Numbered from the stretch's first letter, positions 1-9,373 are shown. The stretch: DNA of 55,242 bases from Aulosira sp. FACHB-615 (GCF_014698045.1 NZ_JACJSE010000038.1:1-55242); one strand, 5' to 3'. A program made the numbers and translations. The notes: generated from the sequence alone by a model not told the origin.

Positions 1-2678
1 GCCTCATCTACCATTTCAACCAGACGAGAGAGTTTATGAGATCGCTCTGGCAAAAATGCACTCCCATCTTGAAGAAATTGACCTGGATGATTACAAATTT
101 GCTTCAGCTTCATCAAGGTGGAGAGAATTAATCCCTTACGTTGAATCCCTTCGGCTTTTTGTAATTGTTCTTCGACATCTTTAACTACAACCTCATACAG
201 TGATGCTTGCTCTTTGGTAAGATTAGTATAAAGTTTTTGTTCAACTTTATCGGGCAAGTCGCTGATAATCGATTGGTCAGTTTTCACTCGCCGTAATATT
301 AAAGGTTCTACTAATTTCTTGAGTGTAGTTGACTTTACTTTATCATTATCTTTTTGAATGGGGATTTCAAAAGACTTGCGAAATTGTGCTTCTTTACCCA
401 AATACCCAGGATTGAGAAAGTTAAAAATTGACCACAAATCAAGTAAACGGTTTTCCACAGGTGTACCCGTCAAAGCTAGGCGATGTTTGGCAGAGATTTT
501 CACAATAGCTTTAGTCTGTGCAGCCTTCGGATTTTTAATGTTTTGTGCCTCATCCACTACCAAACGTTGCCATTCGACACTGTTAAAGAGTTTTTCATCT
601 TTGCGAGCTAGAGTAAAAGAGCTAATCACCACGTCATGCTGCTGGCAAGCCGCTTGAAAATCGGCAGAGTCAGTTAAGCGAGTGCTGCCATGATGTACAA
701 GAGTTTTTAAATGAGGAGCAAACTTGGCAATTTCTTTATGCCAATTGCCAACAACGGAAGTGGGTGCAATTAGTAGTGTTGGTAAATGATGTTGTTTTGC
801 ATCTTTCTGGTGAACTAATAAAGCAATCACCTGTACGGACTTTCCCAGTCCCATATCATCTGCTAAACAGCCATTTAAGCCTAATTTTTCCAAATATTGC
901 AGCCAAGAAACCCCCCGCTTTTGATATTCTCGCAGAGTACCTTGCAGACTTAAATGTTGTGAAATTGGCTCTAACTGACTTTTATCTTGCAGTTTGGACA
1001 TAACTTCTGCTAAGGCTTGGTCATGTTCGATTTCCCAATCATCTCCAGCCTCGGCAGTACGTTGCATAAACTCCAGCAAAGTCATCTGCGGTTGCTCCGA
1101 ACCGTGGGAGTCCCAAAATTGGAGTAATTGCTGCATTTTATCTCGGTCTAATTCCATCCATTGACCGCGAAAATGCACCAAGGGAGCCTTAGTATTAACT
1201 AGTTGTTCCCATTCCTGTGGTGTAACAGTAGCATCGCCAATTGCTAATTCATATTGATACTCCACCAGTGAATTTAGACCAAAATAGCTTCTAGTTTCAC
1301 CCTTTATGGGAGTTAATTTTTTGCTTGATGCTTTGAGGCGAATCTTAGCGCGACGGCGACCAGCAGGAGTGTACCAAGACGGGACAATAATTTTAAAACC
1401 TGAATCTTCCAATACCCAAGCACTTTCCTTGAGGAAGCTAAATGCTTCATCTAAGGTCAGGTGCATTCCGATGGGACACTCTGTTTCTAATCCTTGCCAA
1501 AGCTTGGGATACATCCGGGCAGCATAGCCCAGATTCAGTAGTAAATTAGTTTCAAAATCTTGACCATATTGTTTGTGAACACCTGCTTTAGTTTTTTGAT
1601 TCATCAGCCAGTATTCTGCCAATGCCATCTTCAAGGAAGGGTCTTGTTTACTAGATACCAAAAATTGAATCTGCCAATTGTCTATATCTTGGGCAGTTGG
1701 GGAGTGCATCTGAAAGCATAGATGGAAGGGTAAGTTAGATTGAGTGTGCTGAATTCTGTTTTTCCACGCCAACCACTGTTTGTATTGGAGTAAAGAAGTT
1801 TCGGTTTTTAATGGATTATATTTGTTTTGATTCAGACAATAGTAAATCAGAGAATCTGCTATTTGTTTATCAAAAGTGGCTGTGGAGATGGTATCAGTTA
1901 CTAAATTTTGGAGAAGAGATTCAGAAAAATGTCGTAAGAGTGTTTCCTTATCGAAAAATTCTATTTGTTGCTCTTGATTGTGGCTACCTGCTGTGCAAAG
2001 GAACGGCATATACTCAATATATTTTGAAATATTTGCTTCATATTGCTCAGAAATAATTTCCCAAACCGCATATATCTCAAATTGTTTTGAGGAAGTCTCT
2101 TTACTTTTGTTCTTGCGTGTTTTATCCTTGAGTGCTGCTAAGGGTCGATATTTTAATGCCGGAATATATTGGTCTTTGAAGATGATTTGTTTAAAGGCTT
2201 GGGTATAATGATACCAGAATAGTAAATCTGAGCCAATTTGAAATTCATTGGCATTATAAAGTGCCAAAAAATGAATATCGTGAAGAAGTTTGACAATATT
2301 GATTAATTTTCTGCCTTTAGCCGAAACTACTGTTTCATAGCAGATGACGTTCCAGTATTGGAAATCTTCGTAACTTTCAGGAAATTCAAACTCTAGATAC
2401 TTAATTAATTCTGGTGAAGGAATGGGCTGATTATTGACAGTCGGAAGCGCAAAATATTTGGTAGAGATGCGTTCTTTTAATTGTATAGGGTTCTCTTTAA
2501 ATACCAGATTCTGCACTAAGAAACTGATTAATTCTTCTTGTGGTAAATGTCTAGGATGAATCTGCTGTTTAGTACGACTTTGTTGAACTACAGAAGTTTC
2601 TATCCACAGATAAAAAGAACCAGATTGGATAAATTCATTTGTTTGGTCTGGTATCCAGGTGCCATGAAGAACTTGCAT
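1..2678 (-). CDS. SNF2-family DNA/RNA helicase, C-terminus beyond window edge
   Basis: ATP-dependent SNF2/RapA-type translocase. The frame is open from an ATG at 2678 to the left edge (about 892 codons), and I checked that start, ATPase motifs and edge share one frame. It begins MQVLHGTWIPDQ, typical of large cyanobacterial SNF2 helicases. A long N-terminal helicase-associated region is followed by Walker A in the form DDMGLGK (near 854) and the DEAH-box equivalent DEAQNIK (near 554). The last visible residues, HKLSRLVEMVDE, lie just before the C-terminal helicase domain, which is outside the window. It is transcribed divergently from recD2. Family assignment is firm; the cellular role (chromatin-like remodelling, transcription recycling or defence) is not known. 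Confidence 0.9.
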   Translation of the reverse strand, partial: MQVLHGTWIPDQTNEFIQSGSFYLWIETSVVQQSRTKQQIHPRHLPQEELISFLVQNLVFKENPIQLKERISTKYFALPTVNNQPIPSPELIKYLEFEFPESYEDFQYWNVICYETVVSAKGRKLINIVKLLHDIHFLALYNANEFQIGSDLLFWYHYTQAFKQIIFKDQYIPALKYRPLAALKDKTRKNKSKETSSKQFEIYAVWEIISEQYEANISKYIEYMPFLCTAGSHNQEQQIEFFDKETLLRHFSESLLQNLVTDTISTATFDKQIADSLIYYCLNQNKYNPLKTETSLLQYKQWLAWKNRIQHTQSNLPFHLCFQMHSPTAQDIDNWQIQFLVSSKQDPSLKMALAEYWLMNQKTKAGVHKQYGQDFETNLLLNLGYAARMYPKLWQGLETECPIGMHLTLDEAFSFLKESAWVLEDSGFKIIVPSWYTPAGRRRAKIRLKASSKKLTPIKGETRSYFGLNSLVEYQYELAIGDATVTPQEWEQLVNTKAPLVHFRGQWMELDRDKMQQLLQFWDSHGSEQPQMTLLEFMQRTAEAGDDWEIEHDQALAEVMSKLQDKSQLEPISQHLSLQGTLREYQKRGVSWLQYLEKLGLNGCLADDMGLGKSVQVIALLVHQKDAKQHHLPTLLIAPTSVVGNWHKEIAKFAPHLKTLVHHGSTRLTDSADFQAACQQHDVVISSFTLARKDEKLFNSVEWQRLVVDEAQNIKNPKAAQTKAIVKISAKHRLALTGTPVENRLLDLWSIFNFLNPGYLGKEAQFRKSFEIPIQKDNDKVKSTTLKKLVEPLILRRVKTDQSIISDLPDKVEQKLYTNLTKEQASLYEVVVKDVEEQLQKAEGIQRKGLILSTLMKLKQICNHPGQFLQDGSAFLPERSHKLSRLVEMVDE

Positions 2679-2872
2679 TGCCGTAATGCCTGTGGATTTT
2701 GCAGCGTAACTAGTATTTAAAAATTAATGTATCAAAAATTGTGCGATTTTTCGGCAATTTTGGTTTGATATCTCAAGATGCTTGTCACCTGGGTGTGGTT
2801 AAAGATAGTATTTATGTACTGTAAAAAACTTATTTTCCGGCTTAAAATAATGTGCGGCATTTCTAAAAGCCA

Positions 2873-5122
2873 ATGTCCACGCCCCTAACTCCAGCTACTC
2901 GACAAGTAAATGCCACCCCGCACTACGAAACCATCACAGGGGTAGTAGAACGCCTGACTTTTCACTCCGAGGAATCAGGCTATACAGTTGCACGTCTAAC
3001 TCGACCCCGCAGTAGTGACCTGACCACAATTGTCGGCAGTTTTGCAAATATCCAACCAGGGCAGACGCTACAGCTAACGGGCTTCTGGCGAGAACATCCG
3101 CAATATGGGTCACAGTTTCAAGTCACCAATTACAAAGAAACCAAACCAGCAACCCTCACAGGAATTGAGAAATACTTGGGTAGTGGGCTGATCAAAGGAG
3201 TTGGCCCGGTCACAGCCAAACGCATAGTTGTACATTTTGGTTTGGAAACACTCGACATCATCGAAAACCAAATTGACCGTCTTATCGAAGTTCAAGGCAT
3301 TGCCAAAAAGCGGATCAAGCTAATCAAGAATGCTTGGGAGACACAGAAGGCGATCAAGGAAGTGATGGTCTTTCTGCAAACCCACGGGGTGTCAACAACC
3401 TACGCAGTCAAAATTTATAAGCAGTATCAAGATAATGCGATCGCTACAGTCACTCAAAATCCGTACCAACTAGCAACCGACATTTATGGGATTGGTTTCC
3501 TCACAGCCGATAAGATTGCTCGGAATTTAGGCGTGCCAACGGACTCCCAATTTAGATATTGTGCTGGAATCATCCACGCATTGAGTGAAGCTGCCGAAGA
3601 TGGACACTGTTATCTGCCACAGCCAGAACTAATCGAGAAAGTCACCAAACTGTTAACAACAGATGACCATCAGCCAACCGAATTGGCGATCGCTGACATT
3701 ATCAAGGACATGGGTGCAAGGGAGGAGTTGATCAGGGAATATGTTAGAGATAGCTACGGGGAGAAATTATTACTCTGCTATAAGCCGAGCTTCTTCCACA
3801 CCGAGCAGAATTTAGCCCAATTGATATCTCGAAAGTTACGCCACCCAGTGACACAGGATATGCCGCGTGTTCGTGCTTGGCTAGAGCGATTTATGAAAAG
3901 CCGCAACATCCAGTTATCGCCACAACAGCAGCAAGCGGTAGAGAAAGCAGCATATTCTCCCATAATGGTGTTGACTGGTGGGCCGGGAGTAGGCAAGACG
4001 TTCACAACCCACACTATCGTCAGCCTGTGGAAAGCGATGGGTAAAACAATAGCCTTGGCTGCACCAACGGGAAGGGCAGCACAACGGTTATCAGAAATGA
4101 CGGGATTAGAAGCAAAAACCATACATCGTCTGCTAGAATTTGACCCGAAAACAATGGGTTTTAAACGGGATAACGAAAACCCCCTGTCTTGTGATGCCGT
4201 TATTGCTGATGAAGCTAGTATGTTAGACCTATTTTTGGCACATTCGTTGGTGAAAGCAGTGGCACAGGGGAAACAATTATTGTTAGTGGGTGATATCGAC
4301 CAGCTACCCTCTGTTGGCCCTGGCAAAGTGCTGGCTGACCTAATCACTTCACTGCAAGTACCAGTGGTGAAGCTAACGCAAGTGTTCCGCCAAGCCCAGC
4401 AGAGTGCGATCGTCACTGCCGCGCACCAAATTAACCAGGGCGATTACCCTTGTTTAGAACCAATCTCAGAGAATCCTGTGTCAGATTGCCTGTGGCATGG
4501 TGGAGGACATCAGCCAGAACACGGCGTACAAGCAATTTGTGAGTTGATTACAGAATTTATTCCCCGGTTAGGTTTTAATGGAGCCTCTGATGTGCAAGTA
4601 CTTTGCCCAATGTCACGGGGTTTGGTGGGAACTCGCAACTTGAATATGGTGTTGCAGCAGCTGATCAATCCGCCCAGTCCCGATAAAGCAGAGATTGTCA
4701 GAAGTGGAATGACTCTGCGGGTAGGCGATCGCATTATCCAACAAACCAACGATTACAACCGTGAGGTATTTAATGGTGACTTGGGGACTATTCTGAGTAT
4801 CGATACTGAAGAACAGGAAGTTACAGTTGACTATGGTGGTCGCCCTGTGGTTTACGATTATGCGGATTTAAATGAGATTACGTTGGCATTCGCTGTTTCA
4901 ATTCATAAAAGTCAAGGTTCAGAGTATCCGGTGGTGATACTGCCACTATATATGCAGCACTATATGATGCTGTCACGTAATCTATTTTATACAGGTTTGA
5001 CTCGTGCCAGGAAATTAGCCATTGTGGTTGGTTCAAAAAAAGCGATATCTTTGGCTGTGAAGACTACGGATGACCAGCAGCGTTACACAAGATTATGGCA
5101 GAGGTTGTTGCAGCCGATTTAA
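2873..5122 (+). CDS. recD2: RecD2-type ATP-dependent DNA helicase
   Basis: SF1B 5'-3' helicase of the RecD2 family, which acts without RecBC in repair and replication-fork maintenance. The 749 residues have the family order: N-terminal OB-like region, helix-hairpin-helix segment around 95-140 (LGSGLIKGVGPVTAKRI), Walker A GGPGVGKTF near 368, Walker B ADEAS near 445, motif III-like VGDIDQLPSVGPG near 482, the UvrD-C-like motif VSIHKSQGSEYP near 675 and TGLTRARK near 709. Length is normal for the family. The ATG at 2873 is kept because the conserved N-terminus follows it. It lies divergent to the SNF2 gene, so the 194 bp between them should hold both promoters. Accessory copies of recD2 occur on cyanobacterial plasmids. 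Confidence 0.93.
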   Translation: MSTPLTPATRQVNATPHYETITGVVERLTFHSEESGYTVARLTRPRSSDLTTIVGSFANIQPGQTLQLTGFWREHPQYGSQFQVTNYKETKPATLTGIEKYLGSGLIKGVGPVTAKRIVVHFGLETLDIIENQIDRLIEVQGIAKKRIKLIKNAWETQKAIKEVMVFLQTHGVSTTYAVKIYKQYQDNAIATVTQNPYQLATDIYGIGFLTADKIARNLGVPTDSQFRYCAGIIHALSEAAEDGHCYLPQPELIEKVTKLLTTDDHQPTELAIADIIKDMGAREELIREYVRDSYGEKLLLCYKPSFFHTEQNLAQLISRKLRHPVTQDMPRVRAWLERFMKSRNIQLSPQQQQAVEKAAYSPIMVLTGGPGVGKTFTTHTIVSLWKAMGKTIALAAPTGRAAQRLSEMTGLEAKTIHRLLEFDPKTMGFKRDNENPLSCDAVIADEASMLDLFLAHSLVKAVAQGKQLLLVGDIDQLPSVGPGKVLADLITSLQVPVVKLTQVFRQAQQSAIVTAAHQINQGDYPCLEPISENPVSDCLWHGGGHQPEHGVQAICELITEFIPRLGFNGASDVQVLCPMSRGLVGTRNLNMVLQQLINPPSPDKAEIVRSGMTLRVGDRIIQQTNDYNREVFNGDLGTILSIDTEEQEVTVDYGGRPVVYDYADLNEITLAFAVSIHKSQGSEYPVVILPLYMQHYMMLSRNLFYTGLTRARKLAIVVGSKKAISLAVKTTDDQQRYTRLWQRLLQPI

Positions 5123-5148
5123 TATCACCTAAAAGATAATTTTAAATA

Positions 5149-5433
5149 ATGACCCATAAGTATGAATCATTCACAGAATTTGAAGTCAGGTTAGACGAAA
5201 TGATTCAAAACCAAAAGCTAAAGCCTGAGTACAAAACTCTGCTTCTAGAAATATCTGAACTTGGAGAGAAAGCTTATGCTAATGGTCTAATTTTTGGACT
5301 AGGATGGAGCGTAGATGATAACAATGTTGTTCTCGATGAATATGAAATAATGAATAGGGGCGGTAATATTTTGTATTTAACTATTTCAGAAACACGAGAA
5401 TACATTCAAAATTTAATTGAAGATTTAGGATAA
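5149..5433 (+). CDS. hypothetical protein, 94 aa
   Basis: Small acidic protein of unknown function, starting 26 bp after the recD2 stop and probably cotranscribed with it. It reads as alpha/beta: an N-terminal helix pair rich in Glu/Lys, a hydrophobic strand with GLIFGLGWSVDD, and a C-terminal helix ending IQNLIEDLG. No signal peptide, membrane segment or cysteine motif is seen. I do not recognise the family. It converges on the thioesterase gene, whose stop lies 5 bp away. Confidence 0.6.
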   Translation: MTHKYESFTEFEVRLDEMIQNQKLKPEYKTLLLEISELGEKAYANGLIFGLGWSVDDNNVVLDEYEIMNRGGNILYLTISETREYIQNLIEDLG

Positions 5434-5437
5434 GTTA

Positions 5438-5857
5438 TTAAGTTCCGTTATTTGAATTACTCGCTCCTTCTAGAAATTCTTGTAGTGTTCGCAAAGTGCG
5501 CTCTGTGGAATCAATAAATACTACTTGAATACGGGCTTCAACAGCAACTTGTGAATTTTGTTCTTTGATCACCTCAATTGACTGCCAAAAATTGGCTTGG
5601 TAGAGTGATGATTGATTTGATTGATCTAACTTAGTGTTGACAATCACATTCTCCAGAATAATTTCCTTACGATAATTAACTTCAATCCGAGCCACAACTG
5701 GAACAATTTTCTGTTTGATATTTATGTTATGGTGCTTTAACCAATCCCAACGTCCCGTTTCTAAATACTCTAAAACAGTAGTATTGTTAACATGACCTAA
5801 ACTATCGAGGTCATTTGGACGTACCTGTAGTTTTAAAGAGACAAGTTCAAAACTCAT
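5438..5857 (-). CDS. acyl-CoA thioesterase-like hot-dog protein (4HBT)
   Basis: A 139-residue single hot-dog-fold protein of the YbgC/FadM type, expected to hydrolyse acyl-CoA or acyl-ACP thioesters in the cytosol. The signature is at the N-terminus: V-R-P-N-D-L-D-S-L-G-H-V-N-N (about residues 12-25) followed by Y-L-E-T-G-R-W-D-W, matching the D-x-x-x-x-G-H-V-N-N active-site loop of 4HBT enzymes. Length is typical. It is a lone gene converging on the small gene after recD2. Substrate cannot be deduced. Confidence 0.85.
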   Translation of the reverse strand: MSFELVSLKLQVRPNDLDSLGHVNNTTVLEYLETGRWDWLKHHNINIKQKIVPVVARIEVNYRKEIILENVIVNTKLDQSNQSSLYQANFWQSIEVIKEQNSQVAVEARIQVVFIDSTERTLRTLQEFLEGASNSNNGT

Positions 5858-6221
5858 TCGTTAAAAATCTTTTAATTTAAATTTATTTGGCTAGTGAAAA
5901 TACTATAGGACTACATATTTAAATTAATTTTTGATAAAAAAAATACAAATAAGAAAAAAATCGAGCAAGCTTATTTACGGCTGAGAATTTTTCGACCTGT
6001 TGTGGCGTTCAATTGATGATAGTTTTATTACAGGTACGGTAGAAGGCTTTCTAATTGTCTAAGAAAATTTACCCTGGTATCAATGATTGATGCGTTTGAT
6101 ATAAGAGTAGAGAATTTCTCGTTCACTATGGCTAGAGATAATAAAGCATTGCTGTCCTACTGCGTGATGATAAAGAACAATGGCAACACTTTCTTTTGGG
6201 CAAACTCCTAAACAACTGGTA
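5858..6221. other. AT-rich intergenic stretch beside a TnpB element
   Basis: No convincing gene. The first 70 bp upstream of the thioesterase are very A/T-rich and probably hold its promoter. The part next to 6222 is the DNA into which the TnpB element inserted. On the minus strand the bases just past the element's right end (from 6221 downward) would have supplied the guide region of its omega-RNA. Confidence 0.4.
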
Positions 6222-7616
6222 GTGAACTACCTACACTGACCTTGCGGTACAGTGTAGGCTTCCTGCCCAACAGAAAGCGCAGTAGTGGATTTCTTGCGTC
6301 CTCCCCTGCTCCGAGTTACATCTGGGCGACAGGCTTTATCCCCCGTTCCAGAGGTCAAAATTCGTAGACCCTCATCTCTGAGGTTAATGCTTGCGTTCAC
6401 ATCCCTGTCGTGCCTAGTTTGGCAATTGTCACAAGTCCAAAATCTTACATCAAGTGGCAAACTACCAACTTGATTAAGACAAACATGACAGGTTTTTGAA
6501 CTTGGAAAAAATCTATCAACTTCAAGATAAATCTTCCCTTCCATTTCTGCCTTGTATTTAAGCATTGTGCAAAACATTCCCCAACCGACTTGATGTATAG
6601 ATTTGGCTAGTTTATGGTTTCGCATCATGCCTTTAACGTTGAGATTTTCAAGCACTATAACTTGATTTTCGTTAACTATCCTACGAGATAGCTTGTGCAG
6701 AAAATCCTCACGGCAGTTAGTTATTTTTCTGTGAACTCTAGCAACTTTCTTTCGAGCTTTAACACGGTTGTTAGAACCTTTCTGCTTCTTAGATAGTTGC
6801 CGTTGTTTAAGTTTTAAATTCTTCTCATGCTTATTGAGTATTTTAGGATTGTCAAACTTTGAACCATCACTGGTAACAGCAAAGTGGGTTAATCCCAAGT
6901 CAATACCTATCGCTTTACCTTCTGTATTTAATTCTGGTTTTTCTTTACCATCATCAAAAAGAATAGCCGCAAAGTATTGATTAGAGCAGTTTTTGGATAT
7001 GGTTACAGTCTTAACTTTCCCCTCAATGGGTCTATGAATGATTGCTGTTACATCTCCTATTTTTGGAAGACCTACAGAATTATCAGCAATTTTGACATTT
7101 TGAGGATATTGTATTGACTGCTTACCATGTTTAGATTTGAATCTAGGATATTTAGCTCGTTTCTCAAAAAAGTTATTAAAAGCTACCCCTAGATTTAAAC
7201 AAACCTGTTGCAAACATTGTGAGTAAGTTAGTGCTAACCACTCATATTCTTTTTTTAGCTGGGGAATTATCTTTTTGACTTCATATCCAGACAAACCCTT
7301 GCCAGTTTCCTTATATGTTTGGTTCATCAAGTTCAAGCAGTAATTCCAAAGCCATCTGCAACTGCCAAAAGCTTGCGCTAGTGACTGCTGCTGTTGGGTG
7401 TCTGGATATAACCTGACTTTGAAGACTCTTAACATATTAGAGTAAACAACGTTTGCTATAAAAAAGTATAACATAGAAATTGCTAGTTTCCTCCATATCT
7501 TCCTCCCTTGCCTATCGGCATCGGTCGGAAGATTGTCGTCAATTAGCCTGCCATTCATCTCATCACCTCCCTACCCTTCGGGAACACTTCGTGAACGGGT
7601 AGGTGAGAGGCTTCTG
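6222..7616 (-). mobile_element. IS200/IS605-superfamily element with tnpB only (IS1341 type)
   Basis: The element carries tnpB but no tnpA. The right end, read on the minus strand, is GAAGCC, then a hairpin with 9-bp arms (6250-6258 and 6230-6238), then AGTTCAC ending at 6222. The left end lies near 7609-7616, with the same GAAGCC motif and a second hairpin around 7570-7604 (arms CTACCC/GGGTAG). The same right-end pattern recurs at 14735 and 8700, which supports the boundary. No direct target duplication is visible, as expected for this superfamily. Exact left boundary is uncertain by several bases. Confidence 0.8.
6227..7435 (-). CDS. tnpB: RNA-guided endonuclease TnpB
   Basis: A 402-residue TnpB beginning MLRVFKVRLYPDTQQQ. 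TnpB is an omega-RNA-guided DNA nuclease that helps retain IS605-type elements. All three RuvC acidic sites are visible: D in GIDLGLTHFAV (about residue 179), E in VLENLNVKGM (about 259) and D in RHDRDVNAS (about 345). The zinc finger is intact, with CHVC and CDNC pairs. The frame stays open to an ATG at 7558, preceded by a GGAGGTGAT ribosome site, but those 41 residues are not TnpB-like, so I place the start at 7435. The stop lies inside the right-end hairpin, as usual where the omega-RNA overlaps the gene end. No tnpA lies nearby. Confidence 0.92.
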   Translation of the reverse strand: MLRVFKVRLYPDTQQQQSLAQAFGSCRWLWNYCLNLMNQTYKETGKGLSGYEVKKIIPQLKKEYEWLALTYSQCLQQVCLNLGVAFNNFFEKRAKYPRFKSKHGKQSIQYPQNVKIADNSVGLPKIGDVTAIIHRPIEGKVKTVTISKNCSNQYFAAILFDDGKEKPELNTEGKAIGIDLGLTHFAVTSDGSKFDNPKILNKHEKNLKLKQRQLSKKQKGSNNRVKARKKVARVHRKITNCREDFLHKLSRRIVNENQVIVLENLNVKGMMRNHKLAKSIHQVGWGMFCTMLKYKAEMEGKIYLEVDRFFPSSKTCHVCLNQVGSLPLDVRFWTCDNCQTRHDRDVNASINLRDEGLRILTSGTGDKACRPDVTRSRGGRKKSTTALSVGQEAYTVPQGQCR

Positions 7617-7943
7617 TCAGTTCAAGCTAACAACTCGATATTTTCCCCATAATCCATCAAATTTGAGTTGAGACTTCAGCCATTTCTGTAGTTCTTCGGA
7701 AGCTGTTGTACCTGATCTTACTTGGTGATAACTGTCAGAAAATTGCTCGACTGTACACTGGGAACATATTAGTATCAAACCATTTTGCCACTGAGGAGTG
7801 AAAGTGGGAATGGGAGGAATAGTGGCAGGAGTTTTTAATGGTCGATTGCTGGAAGGAACAGTGGGTTGTTCATTAGATGAGAACTGGTGAAAAATTTGCT
7901 TGATTAGTTTAAAAATCCGTTTAAGCAGTTTCTTCATTGACAA
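7617..7943 (-). CDS. hypothetical protein, 108 aa, 3' end at a TnpB insertion
   Basis: Unknown small protein: a basic amphipathic N-terminus (MSMKKLLKRIFKLIKQIF), a Pro/Thr/Ser-rich linker, then a compact domain with GLILICSQCTVEQFSDSY and LKSQLKFDGLWGKYRVVSL. The stop codon falls at the left end of the TnpB element, so the native C-terminus may have been longer. Joining across the element would continue the frame for about 30 codons, but I cannot tell whether those are native. Possible peripheral membrane association through the basic N-terminus is inference. Confidence 0.6.
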   Translation of the reverse strand: MSMKKLLKRIFKLIKQIFHQFSSNEQPTVPSSNRPLKTPATIPPIPTFTPQWQNGLILICSQCTVEQFSDSYHQVRSGTTASEELQKWLKSQLKFDGLWGKYRVVSLN

Positions 7944-8296
7944 ATGACTTTGCTATTTCTCTCATATCATCACCTAAATTGACTATTGAGTTTGTTTTAA
8001 TAGATTCAGGATCACATAAAGTTCAAAAAACTTTATGTTGAGAGTTTTCTTATAACTATTATTTTTCATATCTGAGTCGATTAGCGGGATTAATACCAAT
8101 TCGCAATTCGCGGCGGACGTGACGCTTGTTCCGACGTTCGCAGACTCGCTAACGCTTCGCTGTGTCAGTAATTAATTTATGGTTAGTCTTTTGAGAGAAT
8201 TTACTGAATCTTTTTGAGATTTTAATAATGAGATATTTGAAGTAGAAATTAATACATTAAAATTGGATATTATATGAAACAAATAAAAAATAAGTC
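7944..8296. repeat. intergenic region with a cyanobacterial GC-rich dispersed repeat
   Basis: No gene seen. Within an AT-rich background, about 8100-8165 is a GC-rich block (GGCGGACGTGACGC, then CAGACTCGCTAACGCTTCGC) that resembles the dispersed short repeats common between Nostocales genes. The bases just before 8297 include AT-rich sequence that may hold the promoter of the ribbon-helix-helix gene. Confidence 0.4.
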
Positions 8297-8518
8297 ATGA
8301 ATAAAAAATGGGCAGTCAAGCGGCTAACAATCAATCTTGCCACCAGTGAAATGGAGAAGCTAGAAAAGTATTGCCAAAAAACAGGAAGACCTGCAACAGA
8401 TGTTATTCGGGAGTTGATTCGTTCTTTAGAAGTAGACCAACTTAATGCCACTGCTCAACAAGGTAGTTCAGCAGAAAAATTTGACCAACCACTACTCGAA
8501 TGTGCTAACTTATCTTAA
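8297..8518 (+). CDS. ribbon-helix-helix (CopG-like) DNA-binding protein
   Basis: A 73-residue protein whose first half has the ribbon-helix-helix pattern: a basic strand (WAVKRLTINLA), helix A (SEMEKLEKYCQKTG), the turn RPATD and helix B (VIRELIRSL). The C-terminal tail is polar and probably flexible. Such proteins are dimeric repressors, often antitoxins or plasmid regulators. No toxin gene adjoins it on the same strand; the next gene is a PD-(D/E)XK-like protein 205 bp downstream, across a transposon end remnant. Family assignment is good, target unknown. Confidence 0.8.
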   Translation: MNKKWAVKRLTINLATSEMEKLEKYCQKTGRPATDVIRELIRSLEVDQLNATAQQGSSAEKFDQPLLECANLS

Positions 8519-8629
8519 GTCTGTTCTTGTAAAGCTAAAAGTTAGTATCAAGTCAGATTGATAGAGACATAAAGACAAAATCATAAATGTTTATCTATAT
8601 AATTACTTGTTGGCTCGACGTTTCGTCTG

Positions 8630-8700
8630 GTATGAACAAAGCAGGAGTCGCTGAGAAGCCCACACCTACAGCGCGGCTTCGGTGTGGGAGTATGTCACAA
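8630..8700 (+). mobile_element. solo right end of an IS605/TnpB-type element
   Basis: GAAGCC is followed by a hairpin with 8-bp arms CCCACACC / GGTGTGGG and then AGTATGTCAC ending near 8700. This matches the right ends of the two complete TnpB elements here (GAAGCC, hairpin, AGTAGTTCAC). No tnpB precedes it, so it is a remnant or a minimal non-autonomous end. It sits directly upstream of the gene at 8724. Confidence 0.6.
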
Positions 8701-8723
8701 GTGGTTTTAAAATAAGTAAACTT

Positions 8724-9320
8724 ATGTCTTACAGTGATTTCACCCTCAAGAAAGTGAAAACCGAATTTAACCTCACCATAGTTGAGCGTCCCACCTTTCT
8801 TGAGGAAATTGAACCTATAACTCCAAGTGATTTTTTATCGACATTTCTAGAAAAACACTTACCATTAGCTCTAGCGGTGAACACTGAAAAAGCTAGATCC
8901 GAATGGTTGATATCTCCAGTTCTTTTAGAAATTAAAGATACATTATCTAACGAAATTAGCTTATTTTCCGGCACAGATTTCACGGTTGATTCTTCTGTTG
9001 GACTAAACGGAGTTTGTGATTTTCTCATTAGTAAATCAACAGAACAATTATTTATTGAAGCTCCAGCAGTGGTAATAGTGGAAGCCAAAAGAGAAGATTT
9101 AAATTCAGGGTTAGGGCAGTGTGTTGCGTCTATGATTGCTGCTCAAAAATTTAATCAACAAAATCAGACTCCTATTCCTACAATTTATGGAACCGTCACC
9201 ACAGGCGATCGCTGGAAATTTTTAAAATTAGAAGGAACTATCGTTACTATTGGGTTGCTGGAGTATAACATTCCTCCGGTTAATCAACTGCTGGGTATGC
9301 TAAAGAGCTTTGTATCTTAA
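8724..9320 (+). CDS. PD-(D/E)XK nuclease-like protein, 198 aa
   Basis: Predicted cytosolic protein of a cyanobacterial family with a restriction-endonuclease-like core. The visible signature is G-V-C-D-F (D99), then V-V-I-V-E-A-K (E120, K122) and a helix with G-Q-C-V-A-S-M-I-A-A-Q, the usual D...ExK-helix layout. The start is placed at the ATG at 8724 (MSYSDFTLKK). The frame opens further upstream, but those 14 codons come from the transposon end at 8630-8700. It converges on the 9374 gene with a shared terminator between. Nuclease activity is inferred, not known. Confidence 0.72.
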   Translation: MSYSDFTLKKVKTEFNLTIVERPTFLEEIEPITPSDFLSTFLEKHLPLALAVNTEKARSEWLISPVLLEIKDTLSNEISLFSGTDFTVDSSVGLNGVCDFLISKSTEQLFIEAPAVVIVEAKREDLNSGLGQCVASMIAAQKFNQQNQTPIPTIYGTVTTGDRWKFLKLEGTIVTIGLLEYNIPPVNQLLGMLKSFVS

Positions 9321-9343
9321 AGGGAGTTCGGGGGAATCCCAAA

Positions 9344-9370
9344 ATGCTCGACAGGGATTCTGTCGAGCAT
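9344..9370. terminator. bidirectional hairpin terminator
   Basis: Perfect 10-bp stem ATGCTCGACA / TGTCGAGCAT with a 7-nt loop, lying between two convergent genes (stops at 9320 and 9374). The minus-strand transcript has TTTT straight after the stem and the plus-strand side has CTTTC, so it is a better terminator for the leftward gene and may serve both. Confidence 0.7.
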
Positions 9371-9373
9371 CTT

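Noticed and set aside
3778..4416. 212-codon open frame antisense to recD2
   Set aside because: It lies wholly inside recD2, whose helicase motifs are intact. The antisense protein has no recognisable pattern and is rich in Cys, Ser and Arg as expected for a shadow frame.
7436..7558. 41-residue N-terminal extension of the first TnpB
   Set aside because: It has a good ribosome site, but the sequence is unlike TnpB N-termini and is probably the element's left-end leader. It could still be a short leader peptide.
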